Part shown: piece after piece, positions 6,436 through 11,230 of the stretch
Numbering within the stretch: the first letter of the stretch is position 1
How the letters are laid out: each line of letters opens with the position of its first letter
From: Deltaproteobacteria bacterium
Lineage (GTDB): Bacteria > Desulfobacterota > GWC2-55-46 > JAUVFY01
NCBI GenBank assembly: GCA_030594025.1
Contig: JAUVFY010000030.1
Coordinates: 1 to 11,230 of the forward strand
Direction of reading: 5' to 3'
DNA length: 11,230 nucleotides
Made by a program: the position numbers and the translations under genes
The notes under the pieces: model-generated
Told to the model about the DNA's origin: nothing
The model's database searches: none
Seen by the model: the letters and a program-made list of their open reading frames with translations, nothing else

Positions 6436-6621
6436 GTGGCAAAGAAGTCTCTTATAGCCAAGGCTAAAAGGAAGAAAAAATTCAAGGTCAGGGAGTACAA
6501 CCGCTGTCCCATCTGCGGCAGGTCGAGGGCATACTACAGGAAGTTCGACATGTGCCGTATATGCCTGAGGGTCATGAGCCTCAGGGGGGACCTGCCGGGC
6601 ATTATGAAGTCGAGCTGGTGA
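6436..6621 (+). CDS. rpsN: 30S ribosomal protein S14, zinc-binding type
   Basis: S14 belongs to the 30S head, next to S3, S10 and S19. At 61 residues this is the short form, not the roughly 100-residue form of E. coli. It has two CxxC pairs, Cys24-Cys27 and Cys40-Cys43, in the pattern CPICGRSRAYYRKFDMCRIC, which bind one zinc ion in this class. The tail RGDLPGIMKSSW is standard. The start is GTG with a strong Shine-Dalgarno. The symbol rpsZ is also used for this type. A zinc-free paralogue elsewhere in the genome is possible but cannot be judged from this window. Confidence 0.97.
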   Translation: MAKKSLIAKAKRKKKFKVREYNRCPICGRSRAYYRKFDMCRICLRVMSLRGDLPGIMKSSW

Positions 6622-6631
6622 TTTAAAACCC

Positions 6632-6648
6632 AAAGGAACGGAGCCTTT
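6632..6648 (+). other. Possible hairpin holding the rpsH Shine-Dalgarno
   Basis: AAAGG (6632-6636) can pair with CCTTT (6644-6648) around a 7-nt loop that contains CGGAG (6639-6643), the probable rpsH Shine-Dalgarno 11 nt before the ATG. The stem is only five pairs and AT-rich, so it may well be chance. Confidence 0.3.
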
Positions 6649-6654
6649 TAAGAA

Positions 6655-7053
6655 ATGACAATGACCGATCCCATAGCGGATATGATTACAAGGTTGAGGA
6701 ACGCCATCAGGGCAAGGCATAAGGAAGTGGCCATACCATCTTCGAGGCTTAAGCTAGAGATCGCCAGGATATTAAAGGAAGAGGGCTACATAGAAGACTA
6801 CGCCCAGGACACGGACACGGTGCAGGGAAAGATAAAGGTACAGCTTAAGTATACGAAGGCAAACAAGGGCGTTATAACAAGCATACAGAAGGTTAGCAGG
6901 CCCGGTCTCAGGGTATACGTAGGTAAAGACGAGATCCCAGGGATACTTAACGGCCTGGGTACCGCCATACTCTCGACGTCTAAGGGTGTCGTAACGGACA
7001 AAAAGGCGAGGGAGCTGGGGGTTGGTGGAGAACACTTGGTAAGTGTTTATTAA
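6655..7053 (+). CDS. rpsH: 30S ribosomal protein S8
   Basis: S8 binds helix 21 of 16S rRNA and organises the platform of the 30S subunit; in E. coli it is also the repressor of the spc operon. The 132-residue product starts MTMTDPIADMITRLRNAIRA, a normal S8 opening. A second ATG two codons on is less well spaced from CGGAG at 6639-6643, so the first is preferred. The conserved core SRPGLRVYVGKDEIPGILNG and ILSTSKGVVTDKKARELGVG is intact. The last residues, GGEHLVSVY, differ a little from the common ending in -VW, a mild divergence. The coding end forms a perfect hairpin, and a 47-nt gap follows. Confidence 0.98.
   Translation: MTMTDPIADMITRLRNAIRARHKEVAIPSSRLKLEIARILKEEGYIEDYAQDTDTVQGKIKVQLKYTKANKGVITSIQKVSRPGLRVYVGKDEIPGILNGLGTAILSTSKGVVTDKKARELGVGGEHLVSVY
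7031..7047 (+). other. Perfect 7-bp hairpin at the end of rpsH
   Basis: AACACTT (7031-7037) and AAGTGTT (7041-7047) are exact reverse complements with a 3-nt loop, just before the rpsH TAA (7051-7053). The flanking DNA on the right is TTATTAAATAATGA rather than a run of T, so it is not a classic terminator. It may affect RNA stability or processing. Confidence 0.45.
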
Positions 7054-7100
7054 ATAATGAGTTGAGCTAAAAAGTTAAAGGTAATTCTTAGGTTTTTAAT

Positions 7101-7649
7101 ATGTCAAGGATAGGCAAAGAACCGATAAATATCGCCTCTGGCGTTAAGCTAGAGCTTGAGGGCAACACCGTCAAGGTCAAGGGGCCGAACGGGGAGCTTA
7201 ACTATGCCCTTAGAGACGAGGTCTCGGTAGAGGTTGACGGTTCGGTTGTGCGGGTGGTGAGAAAGAACGACTCAAGGATTGCAAGGTCTGTTCACGGGCT
7301 TACCAGGACCCTTATCTCTAACATGGTAAAAGGCGTAAGCGAGGGTTTCGAAAAGAGGCTTGAGATAGTGGGTGTAGGTTACAGGGCCGATGTAAAGGGC
7401 AATACGCTAAACCTCACGCTCGGCTACTCCCGCCCTATAAATTACGAACTCCCCAAGGGTATAAAGGCCACAGTAGAGAAGCAGACATCGATAATTCTGA
7501 AGGGAGCCGATAAACAGTTAGTGGGTCAGGTCGCCGCTGAGATAAGGGCCTTCCGTCCCCCGGAGCCTTATAAGGGTAAGGGAGTTAAATACGCCGACGA
7601 GTTTATAAGGCGTAAGGCCGGCAAGGCCGCAAAAGGAGTGGGGGCTTAG
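7101..7649 (+). CDS. rplF: 50S ribosomal protein L6
   Basis: L6 lies near the factor-binding site of the 50S subunit beside the sarcin-ricin loop and the L7/L12 stalk base. It consists of two similar domains, here about residues 1-80 and 81-182. The 182-residue product opens MSRIGKEPINIASGVKLELEG and has LGYSRPINYELPKGIKATVE and the hallmark IRAFRPPEPYKGKGVKYADE near the end. Length and ends are normal. The ATG follows a 47-nt AT-rich gap with only a modest TTAGG (7088-7092) as Shine-Dalgarno, then a T-rich spacer that resembles those of rplX and rplO. Confidence 0.98.
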   Translation: MSRIGKEPINIASGVKLELEGNTVKVKGPNGELNYALRDEVSVEVDGSVVRVVRKNDSRIARSVHGLTRTLISNMVKGVSEGFEKRLEIVGVGYRADVKGNTLNLTLGYSRPINYELPKGIKATVEKQTSIILKGADKQLVGQVAAEIRAFRPPEPYKGKGVKYADEFIRRKAGKAAKGVGA

Positions 7650-7653
7650 CGAT

Positions 7654-8022
7654 ATGGCGGGAAGAGTCATAAACCTGCCCGGCCGGGAAACGAGAAAGGC
7701 CAGGGTAAGAAAGAAGATCAGGGGCTCAAACCAGGAGCCCAGGCTGAACGTCTACCGGTCCAACAAGCACATATACGCCCAGCTTATTCTTGACACGGAA
7801 GGAAAGACCGTCGTATCAGTTTCTACCTTGAGCAAGGAACTCAAAAAAGAGGTCTTGAAGATGAAAAAGGTAGATGCGGCTAAAAAGGTGGGAGAGTTCA
7901 TAGGAAAGCTAGCCAAACAAAAAGGTGTGGAGACGGTTGTTTTTGACAGAAGTGGTTACAGATACCATGGAAGGGTAAGGGCGCTTGCAGAGGGCGCGCG
8001 CGAGGCGGGCCTCAAGTTTTAA
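7654..8022 (+). CDS. rplR: 50S ribosomal protein L18
   Basis: L18 binds 5S rRNA together with L5 and helps place it in the central protuberance. The 122-residue product has the basic N-terminal arm (GRETRKARVRKKIRGSNQEP), then RLNVYRSNKHIYAQLILDTEG and the conserved VVFDRSGYRYHGRVRALAEG near the end, with the typical ending EAGLKF. The start is four bases beyond the rplF stop; AAAAGGAG inside the end of rplF lies rather far upstream (about 16 nt), so coupling to rplF is the more likely way of initiation. A 50-nt gap with two possible hairpins follows. Confidence 0.98.
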   Translation: MAGRVINLPGRETRKARVRKKIRGSNQEPRLNVYRSNKHIYAQLILDTEGKTVVSVSTLSKELKKEVLKMKKVDAAKKVGEFIGKLAKQKGVETVVFDRSGYRYHGRVRALAEGAREAGLKF

Positions 8023-8049
8023 TAAATTTACAATAATCTTGGTTATTCA

Positions 8050-8062
8050 GATAAGTCTTATC
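8050..8062 (+). other. 13-nt dyad abutting the rpsE Shine-Dalgarno
   Basis: GATAAG-T-CTTATC is a perfect inverted repeat that ends directly before AGGAGGT (8063-8069). As RNA it could form a 5-bp stem with a 3-nt loop. A second weak AT stem, AATAA (8032-8036) with TTATT (8043-8047), lies just upstream. Together they fill much of the rplR-rpsE gap. Confidence 0.4.
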
Positions 8063-8069
8063 AGGAGGT
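8063..8069 (+). promoter_or_regulatory. Shine-Dalgarno for rpsE
   Basis: AGGAGGT is a strong match to the anti-Shine-Dalgarno, placed 3 nt before the TTG at 8073 counted from its last base, with the GGAGG core 4 nt away. No ATG in this frame would give an S5 N-terminus, so it supports the TTG start. Confidence 0.75.
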
Positions 8070-8072
8070 TTT

Positions 8073-8567
8073 TTGCAAAAGATAGACCCCAATACCTTGG
8101 AACTCAAGGACAAGCTCGTATACCTTAACAGGGTTGCGAAGGTTGTAAAAGGCGGCAAGCGGTTCAGCTTCAACGCCATAGTGGTCGTGGGCGACGGCAG
8201 CGGCTACGTGGGTACCGGACTCGGCAAAGCCAACGAGGTGCCGGAGGCAATAAGAAAGGCCGTTGAGAAGGGTAAGAGATCGCTTTTCAAGGTACCCATC
8301 GTAAAAGATACCATACCCTATGCAGTTACGGGTTCTTACGGTGCGGGCAAGGTGATACTCAAGCCGGCATCCCCGGGTACCGGTATAATCGCAGGCGGTG
8401 GGGTGAGGGCCGTTGTGGAGTCCGCGGGCATTCACAACGTGCTTAGCAAATCCCTCGGTTCGAATAATCCCCACAACGTTGTGAAGGCCACCATCGACGC
8501 ATTGAAAAAGCTTAAGAGCCCCGAGACGTTTGCAGAGATCAGGGGAAAGTCCGTTGAAGAGGGTTAA
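8073..8567 (+). CDS. rpsE: 30S ribosomal protein S5
   Basis: S5 helps form the mRNA entry site with S3 and S4 and affects decoding accuracy. The 164-residue product has the double-stranded-RNA-binding-like S5 N-terminal domain at about residues 8-75 (LVYLNRVAKVVKGGKRFSF, then VVVGDGSGYVGTGLGKANEV). The C-terminal domain includes GTGIIAGGGVRAVVESAGI and SLGSNNPHNVVKATIDALKK. Length is within the normal range. The start is TTG right after a strong Shine-Dalgarno; both adjoin a small palindrome. The gap to rpmD is three bases. Confidence 0.97.
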   Translation: MQKIDPNTLELKDKLVYLNRVAKVVKGGKRFSFNAIVVVGDGSGYVGTGLGKANEVPEAIRKAVEKGKRSLFKVPIVKDTIPYAVTGSYGAGKVILKPASPGTGIIAGGGVRAVVESAGIHNVLSKSLGSNNPHNVVKATIDALKKLKSPETFAEIRGKSVEEG

Positions 8568-8570
8568 AGG

Positions 8571-8759
8571 ATGGGAAAGGCCACCTTAAAGGTTACACTT
8601 AAAAAGAGCGGGATAGGTTATCCGAAGAAGCAGAAAAAGACGCTTCTGGGGCTGGGGCTTAAAAAGTTGAATACGACAAAAGTGCTCAAAGACACCCCGG
8701 CCATAAGGGGGATGATTAAGAGTGTATCCCACCTCGTTGAGGTGGAAAAGGGCCAATGA
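8571..8759 (+). CDS. rpmD: 50S ribosomal protein L30
   Basis: L30 is a small 50S protein that is missing from a number of bacteria, so its presence is mildly informative. The 62-residue product shows the family pattern: ATLKVTLKKSGIGYPKKQKK, then LGLKKLNTTKVLKDTPAIRG and the end MIKSVSHLVEVEKGQ. It begins at ATG three bases after rpsE; purine-rich GAAGAGG within the end of rpsE may act as Shine-Dalgarno. The last 30 bases and the stop codon form two GC-rich inverted repeats, listed separately. The position between S5 and L15 is the standard one. Confidence 0.96.
   Translation: MGKATLKVTLKKSGIGYPKKQKKTLLGLGLKKLNTTKVLKDTPAIRGMIKSVSHLVEVEKGQ
8729..8745 (+). other. Perfect 7-bp GC-rich hairpin in the rpmD end
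   Basis: CCACCTC (8729-8735) pairs exactly with GAGGTGG (8739-8745) around loop GTT. It lies within the codons for HLVEV, which are conserved in L30, so part of the symmetry may come from the protein. Six bases later a second inverted repeat follows. Confidence 0.5.
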
Positions 8760-8765
8760 CTGGCC
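8751..8765 (+). other. 5-bp hairpin spanning the rpmD stop codon
   Basis: GGCCA (8751-8755) pairs exactly with TGGCC (8761-8765); the loop ATGAC contains most of the TGA stop (8757-8759). The right arm is not coding, so protein constraint cannot explain it. There is no immediate T-run, and the rplO Shine-Dalgarno follows at 8772, so it is unlikely to be a strong terminator. Confidence 0.45.
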
Positions 8766-8768
8766 ATA

Positions 8769-8784
8769 AAGAAGGATTTTTAAA
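8769..8784 (+). repeat. 16-nt leader repeat, copy 2 (before rplO)
   Basis: This is the exact second copy of the element at 5521-5536. AAGGA is at 8772-8776 and the T-rich spacer ends directly at the rplO ATG (8785). In copy 1 one extra T separates the element from the ATG. Confidence 0.75.
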
Positions 8785-9234
8785 ATGTTAGACAGGCTCA
8801 AGGCCCCTGAGGGTTCGAAGAAGAAACCAAAGAGGGTAGGACGCGGAGAGGCTTCCGGCTGGGGCAGGTGCGCCGGCCGGGGTGAAAAGGGGCAGAGGTC
8901 CAGGTCCGGGGGCGGCACCAAGGCAGGCTTCGAGGGTGGGCAGATGCCGCTTCAGAGAAGGCTCCCGAAAAGGGGGTTCACGAATAAATTCAGGACCGCT
9001 TACAGTGTGCTGAACGTGGTGAGCCTTGCAGGGAAGTTTAAAAAGGGTGATACCGTGGATATAGATGCTCTCGTGGAAAAGGGTCTTATAAAGAAAAAAA
9101 ATAAAAATAAGATGCTGGTGAAAGTGCTGGGCAACGGCGATATAGGTGTTCCACTTACGGTAAGGGCCAACAGGTTCACAAAGAGCGCCAGAGCCAAGAT
9201 AGAGGCCGCCGGCGGAAAGGCGGAGGAAATCTGA
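8785..9234 (+). CDS. rplO: 50S ribosomal protein L15
   Basis: L15 is a late-binding 50S protein whose long basic N-terminal arm threads into 23S rRNA. The 149-residue product is of normal length. The glycine- and arginine-rich arm covers about residues 1-60: KRVGRGEASGWGRCAGRGEK, then GQRSRSGGGTKAGFEGGQMP and LQRRLPKRGFTN. Compared with the common GSGxGKTAGRGHKGQ motif it has Arg28-Cys29 for Lys-Thr and Glu34 for His, an unusual variant. The globular part ends with VRANRFTKSARAKIEAAGGK, as expected. AAGGA plus a T-rich spacer precedes the ATG. secY starts one base after the stop. Confidence 0.97.
   Translation: MLDRLKAPEGSKKKPKRVGRGEASGWGRCAGRGEKGQRSRSGGGTKAGFEGGQMPLQRRLPKRGFTNKFRTAYSVLNVVSLAGKFKKGDTVDIDALVEKGLIKKKNKNKMLVKVLGNGDIGVPLTVRANRFTKSARAKIEAAGGKAEEI
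9222..9226 (+). promoter_or_regulatory. Shine-Dalgarno for secY
   Basis: GGAGG in the last codons of rplO lies 9 nt before the GTG at 9236. It supports the GTG start, which gives ALPDIGKVPELNRRI, a proper SecY N-terminal amphipathic stretch. Confidence 0.8.
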
Positions 9235-9235
9235 G

Positions 9236-10540
9236 GTGGCTTTACCGGATATAGGAAAAGTCCCTGAGTTAAACCGGAGGATACTGATAACGCTTGCCCT
9301 GTTATCCGTTTACAGGATAGGCGTTTTCATACCGACGCCCGGGATAGACGCGGAAGCGCTTGCTGGGTTCTTCCGGGCTGCGAGGGGGACGCTTCTGGAT
9401 TTCGCCACGATGTTTACCGGGGGGGCACTTGAGAACTTTTCGGTCTTCGCTCTCGGCATAATGCCCTACATAAGCGCCTCGATCATAATGCAGCTTTTAA
9501 CGGTCGTAGTGCCGCACCTGGAGAAGCTTAAAAAGGAAGGTGAGCCCGGTAGAAAAAAGATCACCCAGTATACGAGGTACTTTACTGTCGTACTGAGCAC
9601 CGTACAGGGCCTTATGCTAAGCATAGGCCTTGAACGTATGACCGGCCCTGCAGGTGAGCCCATCGTTCTTGACCCCGGCTGGTCCTTCAGGCTCATGACC
9701 GTCATAACCCTTACCTCGGGCACCGCATTCATCATGTGGCTGGGTGAGCAGATTACCGAGAGGGGGATAGGTAACGGCATATCGCTCATAATATTCGCCG
9801 GTATCGTCGCCAGGATGCCCGCGGCCACCGCAAACACCGTAAACCTGGTCCGCTCAGGCGAGATGGAGGCCCTGGTTCTGCTCTTTTTGATATTCCTAAT
9901 GGTGGGCGTCATAGCCTTTATAGTGTTTGTTGAAACAGGCCAGAGGAGGATACCAATACAGTACCCGAAAAGGGTCGTTGGTAGGAAGATGATGGCCGGG
10001 GGTACACAGCACCTGCCTTTGAAGGTAAACTCTGCGGGTGTCATACCCCCCATATTCGCCTCATCGATTATGATATTCCCTGCGACAGTCTCTAATTTCA
10101 TAGAGCTGCCCATGGTAGGGTCGCTTTCCGCCTGGCTCAACCCGGGCGGGATCGTATACAACCTATTTTTCGCGGCATTCATCATATTCTTTGCTTATTT
10201 TTATACGGCCATACAGTTTAACCCGAAGGACGTTGCTGAGAACCTTAAAAAATATGGGGGATTCGTCCCAGGCATAAGGCCGGGTCCAAACACCGCCGAG
10301 TACATAGACAGGATACTTTCCAGGCTCACCCTGTCGGGCGGGCTGTATCTTACGGCTGTCTGCGTTCTGCCTTCGATCCTCATATGGAGGTTCAACGCGC
10401 CTTTTTACTTTGGTGGTACGGCGCTACTTATAGTCGTGGGTGTGGCCATGGATACGGCCCAGCAGGCCGAATCTCACATGCTCGCAAGGAGTTACGAAGG
10501 GCTCCTTAAAAAGGGTAGAATCAAAGGAAGGCACGGTTAA
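9236..10540 (+). CDS. secY: Protein translocase subunit SecY
   Basis: SecY forms the protein-conducting channel of the inner membrane together with SecE and SecG, driven by SecA or the ribosome. The 434-residue product has the usual length and ten hydrophobic segments, roughly at residues 15-35, 68-92, 115-133, 152-172, 180-195, 211-232, 268-288, 307-328, 366-386 and 391-408. The plug region after segment 1 includes LLDFATMFTGGALENFSVFALGIMPYISASI in part, and the family signature continues as MQLLTVVVPHLEKLKKEGEP. The cytosolic loop QRRIPIQYPKR (237-247) and the loop FNPKDVAENLKKYGGFVPGIRPG (328-350) are conserved contact sites for SecA and ribosomes. The start is GTG. Confidence 0.98.
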   Translation: MALPDIGKVPELNRRILITLALLSVYRIGVFIPTPGIDAEALAGFFRAARGTLLDFATMFTGGALENFSVFALGIMPYISASIIMQLLTVVVPHLEKLKKEGEPGRKKITQYTRYFTVVLSTVQGLMLSIGLERMTGPAGEPIVLDPGWSFRLMTVITLTSGTAFIMWLGEQITERGIGNGISLIIFAGIVARMPAATANTVNLVRSGEMEALVLLFLIFLMVGVIAFIVFVETGQRRIPIQYPKRVVGRKMMAGGTQHLPLKVNSAGVIPPIFASSIMIFPATVSNFIELPMVGSLSAWLNPGGIVYNLFFAAFIIFFAYFYTAIQFNPKDVAENLKKYGGFVPGIRPGPNTAEYIDRILSRLTLSGGLYLTAVCVLPSILIWRFNAPFYFGGTALLIVVGVAMDTAQQAESHMLARSYEGLLKKGRIKGRHG

Positions 10541-10543
10541 ATC

Positions 10544-11188
10544 TTGAACCTGATACTGCTCGGTCCCCCCGGGGCGGGAAAAGGCACACAGTCGAAGCTA
10601 CTGAGCGAGAGGTTCAACATACCCCAGATATCCACGGGGGATATTCTGCGGGAAAATGTCAGGGACAACACCCCTCTCGGGCAGAAGGCCAAGGACTATA
10701 TGGACAGGGGGGTGCTCGTGCCTGACGAGCTCGTGGTGAAGATGGTCTCCGAGCGTTTAAACGAGAACGACTGCTCCCTGGGTTTTATACTCGACGGTTT
10801 CCCGAGGAACATCGAGCAGGCCATGGCGCTTGAGGAGACCCTGGAGCAGGACGCAAAGAGGATAGACCATGTTATTGGGATAGAGGTAGAGACGGAAGAG
10901 CTCATAAAGCGCCTTTCAGGGCGCAGGGTCTGTAAGCGGTGCGGCGCGGCCTACCACGTAACGTTCAATCCGCCTTCTAAAGAAGGCCTTTGCGATTCAT
11001 GCAGCGGGGAGCTTTACCAGAGGGACGACGATAAGGAAGAGACAATTGTAGAGAGGCTAAGGGTCTACGACGAGCAGACACTGCCACTTGTCGAGTTCTA
11101 CAAGGAGAGGGGGCTCTTCAGGAAGATAGACGGTGCGGGCGGTGTTGAAGATATAACCAGCTTGATAGTGGGTGTTATTGGGAAGTGA
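10544..11188 (+). CDS. adk: Adenylate kinase with four-cysteine lid
   Basis: This enzyme converts ATP and AMP to two ADP in the cytoplasm. The 214-residue product equals the E. coli length. The P-loop GPPGAGKGT is at residues 7-15, the AMP-binding STGDILRE near 30-37, DGFPR at 84-88, and the lid spans about 122-165. In the lid, Cys130-x2-Cys133 and Cys150-x2-Cys153 form a probable structural zinc site, known from Gram-positive and several other bacteria but absent in E. coli. YQRDDDKEETIVERLRVY holds the conserved lid arginine and core residues. The start is TTG, giving (M)NLILLGPPGAGKGTQ; a more distant AAGGAAGG in secY is the only Shine-Dalgarno candidate. It follows secY by three bases. 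Confidence 0.98.
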   Translation: MNLILLGPPGAGKGTQSKLLSERFNIPQISTGDILRENVRDNTPLGQKAKDYMDRGVLVPDELVVKMVSERLNENDCSLGFILDGFPRNIEQAMALEETLEQDAKRIDHVIGIEVETEELIKRLSGRRVCKRCGAAYHVTFNPPSKEGLCDSCSGELYQRDDDKEETIVERLRVYDEQTLPLVEFYKERGLFRKIDGAGGVEDITSLIVGVIGK

Positions 11189-11189
11189 A

Positions 11190-11230
11190 GTGATAGTACT
11201 TAAGTCACCTGCAGAGGTGGAAAAGCTCAG
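11190..11230 (+). CDS. map: Methionine aminopeptidase, N-terminal fragment
   Basis: Only 13 codons are in view, from GTG at 11190 to the window edge. The reading (M)IVLKSPAEVEKL resembles the usual type I enzyme start (MI-x-LKS-x-x-E-I-E-KM). The enzyme removes the initiator methionine from new proteins; its metal-binding residues lie beyond the edge. The position right after adk, with one base between stop and start, matches the common secY-adk-map order, and this context carries much of the call. The Shine-Dalgarno is weak (GGGAAG within the adk end), so coupling to adk is likely. Confidence 0.85.
   Translation, partial: MIVLKSPAEVEKL

Noticed and set aside
5513..6442. Minus-strand open frame of 309 codons opposite rplX and rplE
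   Set aside because: It lies wholly antisense to two certain genes, its translation resembles no family I know, and such frames arise easily from the biased codon use here.
9466..10185. Minus-strand open frame of 239 codons opposite secY
   Set aside because: Antisense to conserved membrane segments; its Met-, Pro- and Ser-rich translation is typical of reverse-complemented membrane-protein codons.
1..11230. A new defence, mobile or biosynthetic system
   Set aside because: Every gene belongs to the conserved tuf-S10-spc-adk-map block in its usual order, and no gap is large enough for an extra gene of note.

Overview
The window is a bacterial ribosomal-protein super-operon in the classic order: 3' end of tuf, then S10 cluster (rpsJ-rplC-rplD-rplW-rplB-rpsS-rplV-rpsC-rplP-rpmC-rpsQ), spc cluster (rplN-rplX-rplE-rpsN-rpsH-rplF-rplR-rpsE-rpmD-rplO-secY), then adk and the first codons of map. 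All 25 genes (23 complete, 2 cut by the window edges) lie on the + strand and every one can be named from its protein sequence. No RNA gene, mobile element, CRISPR array, phage gene or foreign insertion was seen.

The organism is a bacterium: tuf, the S10/spc order, ten-helix SecY and bacterial-type Adk with a long lid all agree. Base composition looks near half GC, yet AUA and AGG are heavily used for Ile and Arg. Together with a zinc-type S14 (two CxxC), a four-cysteine L24 and a four-cysteine Adk lid, this suggests a deep-branching Gram-negative lineage such as Desulfobacterota or Nitrospirota. That placement is a guess from general resemblance and was not tested by any search.

Layout: 1-128 tuf tail; 184-5142 S10 cluster; 5139-10540 spc cluster including secY; 10544-11188 adk; 11190-end map. 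Genes are tightly packed. Five junctions overlap (rplB/rpsS, rplP/rpmC, rpmC/rpsQ, rpsQ/rplN, rplX/rplE), which suggests translational coupling. The largest gaps are about 45-55 nt (tuf/rpsJ, rpsJ/rplC, rpsH/rplF, rplR/rpsE); no stretch over 300 nt lacks a gene. No clear rho-independent terminator or promoter was found, so the whole block could be one transcript.

The proteins act together: small- and large-subunit ribosomal proteins made in bulk, SecY to export the products of those ribosomes, adenylate kinase for nucleotide balance, and methionine aminopeptidase to trim nascent N-termini. I found no new biological system. What deserves a second look is at the RNA level: a repeated 16-nt leader before rplX and rplO, two perfect hairpins in tandem at the rpmD end, hairpins at the rpsH end and next to the rpsE ribosome-binding site, frequent GUG/UUG starts often paired with strong Shine-Dalgarno sequences, and the AUA/AGG codon habit.
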